Source of the DNA: Mariprofundus sp.
GTDB lineage: Bacteria; Pseudomonadota; Zetaproteobacteria; Mariprofundales; Mariprofundaceae
Assembly: GCA_015485035.1 (NCBI GenBank)
Contig: WFUI01000288.1
Span: 1 to 12,119 of the forward strand
Direction: 5' to 3'
Length of the DNA: 12,119 nt
Shown: one piece after another, positions 1 through 8,809 of the stretch
How positions within the stretch are numbered: position 1 is the stretch's first letter
How the letters are laid out: each line of letters begins with the position of its first letter
Made by a program: the position numbers and the translations under genes
Notes under the pieces: model-generated
Database searches by the model: none
What the model was told of the DNA's origin: nothing
What the model saw: the letters and a program-made list of their open reading frames with translations, nothing else

Positions 1-1
1 C

Positions 2-277
2 CAGTATTCAGTCAGTGATATCACCCGGCTGAAATTTATTGTACAGGCGAAAGAGCTGGGTTTTACCCTTGAAGAGATCGGGCAACTGCTTGCGATCCGT
101 GCCGACGGGAAGGCATGCGCTGAAGTCCGGACTGTGGCTGAAGCCAAGGCCGATGAAATCGGTACACGAATCCTGAAACTTTCCCGTATGCGTCAAACCC
201 TGTTAACACTGGCTGAACAGTGTGAGCAGTCATCCGATGTCGATCCCTGTCCTATCCTGAAATCGCTGGAGGAGTAA
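2..277 (+). CDS. merR: Hg(II)-responsive MerR-family regulator, 5' end missing
   Basis: C-terminal 91 residues of a MerR regulator; the winged-helix DNA-binding part lies upstream of the window. The visible part starts at the end of the wing, continues with the second helix pair (motif KELGFTLEEIGQLL), then the long dimerisation helix and the metal-binding loop. Three cysteines at visible residues 39, 74 and 83 are spaced 35 and 9 residues apart, the same as Cys82, Cys117 and Cys126 of classical Hg(II) MerR. The loop ends in CPILKSL, which is typical of MerR. In known MerR proteins these cysteines bind Hg(II) across the dimer and the protein untwists a long-spacer promoter. It reads in the same direction as merT and its stop overlaps merT's ribosome site, so it is probably the first gene of the mer operon and autoregulated. 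Its promoter is outside the window. Confidence 0.93.
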   Translation, partial: QYSVSDITRLKFIVQAKELGFTLEEIGQLLAIRADGKACAEVRTVAEAKADEIGTRILKLSRMRQTLLTLAEQCEQSSDVDPCPILKSLEE

Positions 278-278
278 C

Positions 279-614
279 TTGAACAACACCGAAATAAAGA
301 AAGAAACCCCCCCGTTGATCGGCGCAATGATTGCCGGTTTTCTGGCATCCGCCTGTTGCATCGGACCATTGATAGTGGTGATGCTGGGACTGGGTTCGGC
401 ATCGGCCTTTATTGCCATGGAGCCGTATCGTCCTGTATTTGCTGCCATCACTCTTGCTTTGCTTGCCTGGGCTGGCTGGCGTCACTGGCAGGGGCGGAAA
501 GTGTGCATGGCCAATGGTTGTCCGCCAAAGAAACCGGTCTTGCTCTGGATGCTGGGCGGGTTTTCTGTTCTGCTGCTTATCTCACCATCGCTCTTACCCT
601 ATCTTATTAAATAA
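279..614 (+). CDS. merT: Mercuric ion transporter MerT
   Basis: Inner-membrane Hg(II) uptake protein of 111 residues, close to the usual 116. Three hydrophobic segments are visible (about 13-38, 52-68 and 87-108). The Cys-Cys pair at residues 26-27 in the first segment accepts Hg(II) from MerP in known systems. Cys76 and Cys81 in the cytoplasmic loop pass it towards MerA. The start is a TTG, chosen because the Shine-Dalgarno GGAGG (about 268-272) sits just upstream and the next in-frame ATG (327) would cut into the first membrane segment. The start lies one base after the merR stop, and the ribosome site is inside the merR coding sequence, so translation is likely coupled. MerP follows after 12 bases. 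Confidence 0.96.
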   Translation: MNNTEIKKETPPLIGAMIAGFLASACCIGPLIVVMLGLGSASAFIAMEPYRPVFAAITLALLAWAGWRHWQGRKVCMANGCPPKKPVLLWMLGGFSVLLLISPSLLPYLIK

Positions 615-626
615 GGAGATTCACTG

Positions 627-920
627 ATGCGAAAAATATTATTGATTACTGGCTGTTTTTTCATGGCTGCGACCTACGCGCAAACGGGTTTTGCACAGGA
701 GAAAACTGTCAGCATGCATGTTTCTGGTATGACCTGTGGCACTTGCCCAATCAGTGTTCGGCATCGTGCTATGCAAATGAAAGGGGTTCACTCTGCGACG
801 GTTGATCTTAATACGGCGTTGGCGACCATTACGTTTGAAGATAGCGAGCAATCATCTCAAGCGATTGCTCAGGCCATTACTAAGCTGGGCTATCCGGCCA
901 CAATCACAGAAACAAAATAA
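627..920 (+). CDS. merP: Periplasmic mercuric ion-binding protein MerP
   Basis: A 97-residue precursor. It has an N-terminal signal peptide (charged MRK, hydrophobic core, probable cleavage near residues 23-24, FAQ-EK) followed by one heavy-metal-associated domain with the ferredoxin-like fold. The metal-binding motif GMTCGTCP has Cys37 and Cys40, and the C-terminal KLGYPA element is typical of MerP. In the family this protein captures Hg(II) in the periplasm, protects envelope proteins and hands the ion to MerT or MerF. A strong AAGGAG (613-618) overlaps the merT stop and lies 8 bases before the ATG. The TAA stop shares its last A with the start codon of the next small gene. Confidence 0.96.
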   Translation: MRKILLITGCFFMAATYAQTGFAQEKTVSMHVSGMTCGTCPISVRHRAMQMKGVHSATVDLNTALATITFEDSEQSSQAIAQAITKLGYPATITETK

Positions 921-1033
921 TGAGCGAATCGGAAAAAGAGAGCGCCAACTCAGTCGTGCTGAACGTCATTATCGGCGTTGCGGCGGTATCTGCTGTAATC
1001 TGGCTGGTGACGCATTGCCCGACATGCCATTAA
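920..1033 (+). CDS. Unrecognised 37-residue single-span membrane peptide ending in HCPTCH
   Basis: The reading frame starts at the ATG formed by the merP stop (TAATG overlap) and ends at the TAA at 1031-1033, 13 bases before merF. The peptide has a charged N-terminus (MSESEKESANS), one hydrophobic span of about 18 residues (12-30) and a short tail HCPTCH with a CPxC pair flanked by histidines. This looks like a single-pass inner-membrane peptide with a metal- or thiol-active end. The side of the membrane carrying the tail is not clear from the few charges. There is no strong separate ribosome site, so translation would depend on coupling to merP. I do not recognise a family: it is not MerE or MerC, which are much longer and have two or more spans. 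A role in Hg(II) capture or transfer is inferred only from its position and cysteines. Confidence 0.7.
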   Translation: MSESEKESANSVVLNVIIGVAAVSAVIWLVTHCPTCH

Positions 1034-1046
1034 ACAAGGAGCTAAT

Positions 1047-2728
<1,682 letters not shown>

Positions 2729-2740
2729 AAAGGAGCGACC

Positions 2741-3178
2741 ATGTCTTGTGATTGCTGTAATTCGACCACAAAAAAGCCCCGAGCAATCTGTTCGGCATGC
2801 GGCCAGAACTGTTTTCCGGTCAGCAGGCAAACCATGTTGCACCAGGTTCAGTTTCCGGACAACCAAGATATAGCTGAAGGTGATTATTCATGTTGTGCCA
2901 GCCCCGATTGCAATACCGGTTATTTTTCGATATCCGATATGATTTCCAAAACCCGCTTGCGGGCATTTCAGCCCGGCCGGCAAGCCATGCTCTGTCACTG
3001 CTTCGATATTTCCGAAGCAGTATATCAAGCGGCATTGGATGATGGCACGGCGAAAGCGATCAAAGCCTTTGTCGTGCAGCAGACGAAAGAGAAACTTTGC
3101 GCCTGTGAATCCAGAAACCCATCCGGTCGTTGCTGCCTGGCTTCATTCAAACAGATGGAGAAAGCCCATGAATGCTGA
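2741..3178 (+). CDS. CopZ-like iron-sulfur and zinc cysteine-rich metallochaperone
   Basis: A 145-residue protein with 16 cysteines and no signal peptide or membrane segment, so presumably cytoplasmic. The N-terminal part (residues 3-60) has a cluster DCC, CSAC and SCC-x4-C that resembles the zinc-binding N-terminal domain of Archaeoglobus CopZ. The C-terminal part (about 84-132) resembles a BFD-type [2Fe-2S] domain, with LCHC (85, 87), CAC (120, 122) and a final CC (131-132). In CopZ these domains are fused to a copper-binding HMA domain, which is missing here. Similar stand-alone proteins occur near mer genes. A role in metal delivery or redox handling of thiol-bound Hg or Cu is inference. 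The AAGGAG site lies 12 bases after the merA stop. The end overlaps the next gene by 11 bases. Confidence 0.8.
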   Translation: MSCDCCNSTTKKPRAICSACGQNCFPVSRQTMLHQVQFPDNQDIAEGDYSCCASPDCNTGYFSISDMISKTRLRAFQPGRQAMLCHCFDISEAVYQAALDDGTAKAIKAFVVQQTKEKLCACESRNPSGRCCLASFKQMEKAHEC

Positions 3179-3368
3179 ATCAACCATCACTTGTCCGTCC
3201 TGCGGACACCGGAAAACCGAAACCATGCCCACCGATGCCTGCCAGTGGTTTTATGAATGTGAACAGTGCCACACCAGGCTCAAACCCAAAGATGGTGATT
3301 GCTGCGTATTCTGTTCCTACGGCGATGTACCCTGTCCGCCAATTCAGCAAGGAAAACACTGCTGTTGA
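3168..3368 (+). CDS. GDCCVxC-motif small cysteine-rich protein
   Basis: A 66-residue cytoplasmic protein with 11 cysteines. Residues 9-12 (CPSC) and 31-34 (CEQC) form a zinc-ribbon-like set. They are followed by GDCCVFCSYGDVPCPP (about 43-58) and a CC at the very end. This matches the family named for its GDCCVxC motif, some members of which are annotated as selenoproteins; every position read here is an ordinary Cys codon. The family's function is not established, but it recurs beside mercury and other metal genes. The start is the ATG at 3168, because GGAG (3156-3159) precedes it; an upstream in-frame ATG at 3039 would overlap the previous gene by 140 bases. It is the last gene of the plus-strand operon, 44 bases from the end of the convergent operon. 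Confidence 0.82.
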   Translation: MNAESTITCPSCGHRKTETMPTDACQWFYECEQCHTRLKPKDGDCCVFCSYGDVPCPPIQQGKHCC

Positions 3369-3412
3369 GGGAGAAAAATCCGTTTGTATGGTGGAATCCT
3401 TGTATTATCGTC

Positions 3413-3835
3413 TCACTCAGAAGCATCAGCGGCATGCCGCAGCAGATAGCTCAGGATGATTAACCGATCTTGATCCGTTGGGCTTAGGATCGAGCCCATT
3501 CGGGACATCATCGTCATGCGTCGATCCATACGAGCAAATACTTTGGGCCATTCATCAGAGGTGTGCAGTGCTGGTGGCGGCAAATCGTGGCATTGGGTGC
3601 AGTAGCGCGTCAGAAGCAGCGCCCCCTGAGATTGCGGATCGGGAAGATCGGCCGCATCAATGCCCGGTGGCAGTTGATCGCCCATCATACGTTTCATCAT
3701 CTCTTTCATATTGCCTTGCCCCATCATCCCCATACCACCTGCCGGCATGGGGTTGCTGCGTATGGCTAAAAGTCCGGTAACGCCGGTTAGCAACAAGGTG
3801 AGGCCAATGATTAAGCGTGTGTTTGATGTCATCAT
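3413..3835 (-). CDS. Small monohaem c-type cytochrome
   Basis: A 140-residue protein with an N-terminal hydrophobic segment (about 8-25) that would act as signal anchor or signal peptide, so it acts in the periplasm. A Met-rich stretch follows (about 30-51, with MGMMGQGNM and MMKRMM). One haem-binding motif CTQCH lies at residues 79-83; Met residues near 107-113 could supply the distal ligand. The pattern EWPKVFARMDRRM after the haem site and a final LSPTDQDRLIILSYL helix is typical of short class I cytochromes. The ATG overlaps the stop of the SHOCT gene (ATGA) and a GAAGG site precedes it. It is the last gene of the exporter operon. A link to copper redox chemistry or a respiratory chain is inference. 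Confidence 0.85.
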   Translation of the reverse strand: MMTSNTRLIIGLTLLLTGVTGLLAIRSNPMPAGGMGMMGQGNMKEMMKRMMGDQLPPGIDAADLPDPQSQGALLLTRYCTQCHDLPPPALHTSDEWPKVFARMDRRMTMMSRMGSILSPTDQDRLIILSYLLRHAADASE

Positions 3836-4065
3836 TCTTTACCTTCGCCAATGTCTTTTTTCATACGTTCAAATGCTTCGCTGTCGATTTCGCCTTTTGC
3901 ATAACGTTTTTTGAGAATATCCAGCGCTGATTCTTTCCCTCGTCCTGAAAGCCACTGCACAATTAATACCGCACCTGCAATGATCAGAATCCAGAACAGA
4001 ACATGGAGCAAACCCATGCCACCCATCATAAATCCGCTATGCCCGTTGTTCATCATATTCATCAT
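3832..4065 (-). CDS. Met-rich SHOCT-domain membrane protein
   Basis: A 77-residue protein in three parts. The N-terminus is rich in Met, Asn and His (MMNMMNNGHSGFMMGGMG). One membrane segment follows (about 18-39), then a C-terminal SHOCT domain (about 46-72, ALDILKKRYAKGEIDSEAF). SHOCT is a short helical module often found at the C-terminus of small membrane proteins; its precise role is unknown. The Met/His-rich head could bind Cu(I) or Ag(I), which would suit its place directly downstream of the CusA-type pump, but this is inference. An AGGAG site lies upstream of the ATG. The 98-base gap to the pump gene contains an AT-rich patch (around 4110-4120), but I cannot assign a promoter there. 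The stop overlaps the cytochrome start by 4 bases. Confidence 0.85.
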   Translation of the reverse strand: MMNMMNNGHSGFMMGGMGLLHVLFWILIIAGAVLIVQWLSGRGKESALDILKKRYAKGEIDSEAFERMKKDIGEGKE

Positions 4066-4163
4066 CCTATTTCTCCTGTTTTCTTTGTGCCGCTCGTTTG
4101 AGTGATATAAAATTTCAGCTGCTATTTTTGCATGGGGCGTGTGCTATGTGGTGAATTAACCTG

Positions 4164-7100
4164 TCATGGGATAACTCCCGTGCTCGAACGCAAACTGCGC
4201 CCTTTCCATATAGCAAAGATGGCCGGAAATACAACGAGCACCATGATCAACGCCGATGCGATGCCGCCCACCATGGGAGCAGCGATGCGTTTCATAACAT
4301 CGGCACCGGTGCCATCACTCCACAGAATGGGCACCAATCCCAACAGTAGAACCATGCCAGTCATGAGCATGGGGCGGATACGACGTCCGGCACCTTCGGA
4401 TATAACGCTCACTAGGTCAGGCCATGTGTTCAATTGATTATCACTTTGCCGTTGCCGATAAACCATGCCCAGATACAGCATCATCAATACACCCATTTCA
4501 GCATCCAGACCTGCCAAAGCAATCATGCCTACCCATACCGCGACGCTCATATTGTATCCCAGCAGGTATAGAACCCACACGGAACCAATCAAGGAAAAGG
4601 GCACGGCCAACAGAATAACCAAGGATTCCACCACCGACTTGCGATTGAGAAACAGCATAAAAAAAACAATAAACAGGGTGAGTGGAACGACCATCTTGAG
4701 TTTGGCTTTGGCGCGTTCAAAATATTTGAACTGCCCGGCCCAGTCGAGCCGGTAGCCTGGTGGTACATCGGCTTTTTCCGCCACCACCTGACGCGCTGCC
4801 GCTACGTAGTCGGCAATGCCGATTTTGTCGTTTACATCTACGAACACGTAGCCCACCAACTGCCCATTTTCATTGCGTAGCATGGGTGGGCCGGTGCGAA
4901 AATGTAGTGTTGCCAACTCTGCCAACGGGATTTGGGCGCCACCGGGCGTGGATACGAGTACCCGCCTCAGATCCTGAGGGTTATCGCGAAAGTCGCGGGC
5001 ATAACGTAAATTGATAGCATAGCGCTCGCGCCCCTCAATGGTTTCTGAAATGGTCGTACCACCTACCGCAGTCATGATGACATTTTCAACATCGGCCACG
5101 GTCAGTCTGTATCGTGCGATTTTATCCCGATCAATGTCGAAATCGAGAAAGTAACCCCCGGAAATACGTTCAGCGAAAGCACTGCGGGTGAACGGTGCTG
5201 TACGCGGGTCTGCTTGCAGAGCCTTCTCAATACGCACTCCTGTAGCCTCCACCGTGGCGAGATCATCGCCAAACACTTTAATCCCTAAAGCAGAACGAAT
5301 GCCGGTGGCCAGCATTTCAGTTCGGGTCTGGATCGGCATCCACCATACATTGGGCATGCCAGGGTAATTCAGTTGTTGATCCATTTTGGCGAGAAGGCTT
5401 TTCCATGTTACACCCTCCGGCCATTGATCTTTCGGTTTGAGCGTAATCACGGCTTCGACCATGGATAGCGGCGCTGGATCTGTTGGGCTGGTTGATCGAC
5501 CGATTTTACCAAATACCCGTTCTACCTCCGGAAACGATTTAAGCTCCCTGTCCATCGATTGCAATACGCGACTTGCTTCAGTGATGGACATCCCCGGCGT
5601 AGATGTAGGCATGTAGAGTATGGCTCCTTCATTCAGAGGCGGCATAAACTCATTGCCGAGTTGCATGAATATCGGCACGGTCACGATCAGTGCGGTCAGC
5701 GCCGTTGCAATCACCCACCAGCGCAGTTTCACCGCCAAGCGGACAACGGGCGTATAGACTGCGACAAGCCAGCGATTCAGAGGATTTTTATCCCCCCGGA
5801 TTTTTCCACGCACAAGCAGCACAGCCAGGGCCGGGGTAAACGTAATCGCCAGTAATGCGGCAAATCCCATGGAATAGGTTTTGGTGAAAGCCAGTGGTTT
5901 GAACATTCGTCCTTCTGTTCCTTCCAGTGCAAAAACAGGCAGGAATGCAACGGTGATAATCAGCAGCGAAAAGAAAATGCTTGGCCCCACCTCCTGCATA
6001 GCCTTGATGATGATTGTGTTCCGGCTACTGGAACGACCGGATTCCTCCCATTCCTCTATACGTTTGTGGATATTCTCAATCATCACAATGGAGGCGTCCA
6101 CCATGGCTCCGATGGCAACGGCAATACCGCCCAGCGACATAATATTGGCAGTCAGGTGCTGTCCGGACATTGGTATAAAGGCCAACAGAATCGCCACAGG
6201 CAATGTAAGGATTGCAATCAATGCCGAGCGGAAGTGCAACAGGAAAATGGCGATCACCAGTGATACCACGATCATCTCTTCAATAAGCGTGTGGCGCAAA
6301 TTATCTATCGCTCGTTTGATGAGGTCGGAGCGGTCATAAACAGTCACGATCTGCATACCATCCGGCAGGTTTTTTCTGATTTCTTTCAGCCGTGCTTTTA
6401 CATCGCCAATCACTTTCAGTGCATCTTCGCCGTAGCGCATCACCACGGTTCCACCGACAGCTTCTCCCTCGCCGTTGAGTTCGGCCAGCCCCCTGCGCAT
6501 AGCTGGCCCGAGGCTGACTATAGACACATCGCGTAACAGAACAGGGGTGCCATTCCTGCCAACACCAATGGCCACTTTTTCGAGATCACTCTTATTTTTG
6601 ATGTAACCTCGTCCACGGATAAATTGCTCGAGTCCTGCAATTTCCAGTACGCGACCACCCACATCGTTATTGGAGTGACGCACCGCTTCGGCTACTTTTT
6701 TCAGAGAGATGCCATAACTTGCCAGCTTATCCGGATCGAGTTTAATCTGATATTCCTTGACGAAACCGCCGACGGAAGCCACTTCGGCCACGCCTTTGAC
6801 TGATTCCAGCCAATAGCGCAATTTAAAATCCTGGAGACTCCGCAGTTCCGCCAGATTATGTTTGCCGCTCTTATCTACCAGCGCATATTGAAAGACCCAG
6901 CCAACTCCGGTGGCATCCGGCCCCAGCGTCGGGCGCACGCCGTTCGGCAGGTCACCCATGGCCGAGTTGAGATACTCCAGCACTCGCGACCGGGCCCAGT
7001 ACATGTCCGTGCCATCTTCAAAAATGACATAGACAAATGAAACCCCCATATAACTTTGGCCGCGAACAGATTTGACATTCGGGGCGGCCAACAGCGTAGT

Positions 7101-7343
7101 CGTAAGCGGATAGGTGATTTGATCCTCCACCAGATCGGGGCTACGCCCCGGCCAGTCGGTGTAGATAATCACCTGCACATCGGACAGATCAGGAATGGCA
7201 TCAAGCGGCGTATTGATCAGGCTGCGATAGCCCCAGAAGGTGGCTGCAATCACGACAAGCAGTGTGAGCAACCAGTTGCGGGCGCAATAGCCGATCAGTC
7301 GTTCAATGGGACCGTGTGATTCGATATTCGGGTGATTTACCAT
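4164..7343 (-). CDS. cusA: CusA-type heavy-metal RND efflux pump
   Basis: A 1059-residue inner-membrane RND pump, close to the 1047 of E. coli CusA. It has 12 expected membrane segments and two large periplasmic loops and would use the proton gradient to expel metal through the adaptor and outer channel. The three methionines that bind Cu(I)/Ag(I) in E. coli CusA (Met573, 623, 672) are present as Met578 (ILYMP), Met628 (LSMVE) and Met677 (RTEML), supporting monovalent specificity. Of the proton-relay residues, Asp416 (MVDASIVMIEN) and Glu949 (DAEMGV) are present. The lysine expected in RVRPKAMT of E. coli (Lys984) is Met992 (RIRPMLMT). The start overlaps the stop of the adaptor gene by 7 bases. 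The symbol rests on family resemblance; the transported metal is unproven. Confidence 0.93.
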   Translation of the reverse strand: MVNHPNIESHGPIERLIGYCARNWLLTLLVVIAATFWGYRSLINTPLDAIPDLSDVQVIIYTDWPGRSPDLVEDQITYPLTTTLLAAPNVKSVRGQSYMGVSFVYVIFEDGTDMYWARSRVLEYLNSAMGDLPNGVRPTLGPDATGVGWVFQYALVDKSGKHNLAELRSLQDFKLRYWLESVKGVAEVASVGGFVKEYQIKLDPDKLASYGISLKKVAEAVRHSNNDVGGRVLEIAGLEQFIRGRGYIKNKSDLEKVAIGVGRNGTPVLLRDVSIVSLGPAMRRGLAELNGEGEAVGGTVVMRYGEDALKVIGDVKARLKEIRKNLPDGMQIVTVYDRSDLIKRAIDNLRHTLIEEMIVVSLVIAIFLLHFRSALIAILTLPVAILLAFIPMSGQHLTANIMSLGGIAVAIGAMVDASIVMIENIHKRIEEWEESGRSSSRNTIIIKAMQEVGPSIFFSLLIITVAFLPVFALEGTEGRMFKPLAFTKTYSMGFAALLAITFTPALAVLLVRGKIRGDKNPLNRWLVAVYTPVVRLAVKLRWWVIATALTALIVTVPIFMQLGNEFMPPLNEGAILYMPTSTPGMSITEASRVLQSMDRELKSFPEVERVFGKIGRSTSPTDPAPLSMVEAVITLKPKDQWPEGVTWKSLLAKMDQQLNYPGMPNVWWMPIQTRTEMLATGIRSALGIKVFGDDLATVEATGVRIEKALQADPRTAPFTRSAFAERISGGYFLDFDIDRDKIARYRLTVADVENVIMTAVGGTTISETIEGRERYAINLRYARDFRDNPQDLRRVLVSTPGGAQIPLAELATLHFRTGPPMLRNENGQLVGYVFVDVNDKIGIADYVAAARQVVAEKADVPPGYRLDWAGQFKYFERAKAKLKMVVPLTLFIVFFMLFLNRKSVVESLVILLAVPFSLIGSVWVLYLLGYNMSVAVWVGMIALAGLDAEMGVLMMLYLGMVYRQRQSDNQLNTWPDLVSVISEGAGRRIRPMLMTGMVLLLGLVPILWSDGTGADVMKRIAAPMVGGIASALIMVLVVFPAIFAIWKGRSLRSSTGVIP

Positions 7344-8809
7344 TGGGCTAACCCCGATTTCAGTTTGCTCTCGGCAGCAATCAGAAAGTTTCCGGATGTC
7401 ACCACCGTATCACCGGCTTCAAGGCCGCTGACAACCTCGATCCAGCGGCGATTGCGTTGACCTGTTTTTATGATGCGTGGTTGCAAACGGCCATCGCCAA
7501 TGTCTACAAAAACCACCCGCGTTTCACCGGCATAAAGTATGGCGCTTTCCGGCAGCAGCAACCGTTTGCCTAAATTCGCCCTGAGCCTGACCTGGGCGTA
7601 CATATCCGGCCGAAGAAACCCGTCACTATTACCCAGCACCAGACGCACGCGAGCCGTGCGGGTATCATTCTCCATAAAGGGATAGATATAATCGATCTTG
7701 CCTTCAAATGTTCGCCCTTGAATATCCGTGAGCGTTACTTCGGCTTTCATGCCTCTGTTAATCAGGGGCAATTCATAATCGTAAACCTGAGCCTCTACCC
7801 ACACGCGTGAGAGATCCGCAATACGCAACAAGCGCTGTCCCATTTTGAAGGCCGAGCCTGCGACAACCTGTTTTTCAATCACGATGCCGTTTTCAGGTGC
7901 CAGTATGGCTACGTAATCCTGTGCCTTTCCGCGTTTGGCCAATGCTTTGATTTGGTTGACAGACATGCCCCACAAACTCAAACGACGGCTTGCCGCCTTC
8001 ACCAACCTCTTTCCATTGCCACCCTTTGCCCGGACACGCCGCAGAGCTTCCAGATATTCGCCCTGAGCCGCCAGTAATTCGGGACTGTACACGGTAAATA
8101 GCACATCGCCTTTTGTAACCGGTTTGCCAATGGAATCGGCATAAATATCACCAATCCAGCCATTAAACTTCATGGATACATCCACCAGACGTGTCTCATC
8201 ATAGGCGATGGCTCCTGTGGCACGGATGGTGATGCGCAAATTTCTCGGTTTGATTTTCTTTGTGGTCACACCAATGAGCTGACGGCGAGCAGGGTCTACG
8301 CGAATCGTTCCGGGTACAGTGGTGCTTTGACCACCACAACTGGTGCAACGTAATCCTTTGCGTCCGGTAGCAAGGTCAAAGGTAATGCTACCGGCTTTTC
8401 CTCCGGCAGTGATTTCAATCGTTAACGGCCATGAACCGGCCATGGCGGGGCTAAACTCACCTTCGTATGTTCCAGTAGCACTTTCTGTCATCGCCGCCGG
8501 AGCATACATGGCTGGCATGTTGCCCATGGAAGGCATCACTGCTACCACTTTTAGTGTGGCTCCGCTTACAGGTTTGCCCGCATTATCCTGCACAAAAACA
8601 GTGATATGGTTTTTGCCTACTTTGGGTGTCTCAGGTTTCAATACAGCGCGAACCTTGAATGGATTCGCATCATAGAACGTGGCGGGGGCAACATTGGCCA
8701 CAGTAGCGGAGCTCACTCCACTGTCATTACTTTCCTGCCATATCCAGTAACCACCAATGAGCGCACCCAGTAGTATGATCGGGATGAGTACCATCATTAT
8801 TCGCTTCAT
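7337..8809 (-). CDS. cusB: CusB-type periplasmic adaptor with a YtkA-like domain and CxxC
   Basis: Membrane-fusion protein of 490 residues linking the RND pump to the outer channel. An N-terminal membrane anchor or signal (about 4-23) is followed by a YtkA/FixH-like beta domain (about 50-147) with a Met-rich loop (MPSMGNMPAM, about 92-101). A linker bears CTSC (Cys155, Cys158). Next come the barrel-sandwich and helical-hairpin regions (about 185-350, with IGDIYADSIGKPVTKGDVLF and YSPELLAAQGEY) and the membrane-proximal domain ending ESKLKSG. The usual CusB heavy-metal-binding domain with a YxCPMHP-like motif is not seen; the YtkA-like domain and CxxC sit in that place. GGGAG precedes the ATG, which overlaps the channel-gene stop (ATGA). 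Family assignment is firm, metal specificity is not. Confidence 0.9.
   Translation of the reverse strand: MKRIMMVLIPIILLGALIGGYWIWQESNDSGVSSATVANVAPATFYDANPFKVRAVLKPETPKVGKNHITVFVQDNAGKPVSGATLKVVAVMPSMGNMPAMYAPAAMTESATGTYEGEFSPAMAGSWPLTIEITAGGKAGSITFDLATGRKGLRCTSCGGQSTTVPGTIRVDPARRQLIGVTTKKIKPRNLRITIRATGAIAYDETRLVDVSMKFNGWIGDIYADSIGKPVTKGDVLFTVYSPELLAAQGEYLEALRRVRAKGGNGKRLVKAASRRLSLWGMSVNQIKALAKRGKAQDYVAILAPENGIVIEKQVVAGSAFKMGQRLLRIADLSRVWVEAQVYDYELPLINRGMKAEVTLTDIQGRTFEGKIDYIYPFMENDTRTARVRLVLGNSDGFLRPDMYAQVRLRANLGKRLLLPESAILYAGETRVVFVDIGDGRLQPRIIKTGQRNRRWIEVVSGLEAGDTVVTSGNFLIAAESKLKSGLAQW

Noticed and set aside
3039..3368. Longer 109-residue start for the GDCCVxC gene
   Set aside because: It would overlap the CopZ-like gene by 140 bases, has no ribosome site, and the extra part is the out-of-frame reading of a Cys-rich gene; the ATG at 3168 has a GGAG site.
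3429..3440. 12-base palindrome GCGGCATGCCGC as a terminator
   Set aside because: It has no loop or following T run and lies within the cytochrome's coding end; likely codon chance.
5881..6339. 152-codon plus-strand frame inside cusA
   Set aside because: Antisense to conserved CusA membrane segments; its composition mirrors the hydrophobic codons on the other strand and it has no ribosome site or neighbour.
8343..8675. 110-codon plus-strand frame inside cusB
   Set aside because: Antisense shadow of the YtkA-like and CxxC region; no start signal or family resemblance.
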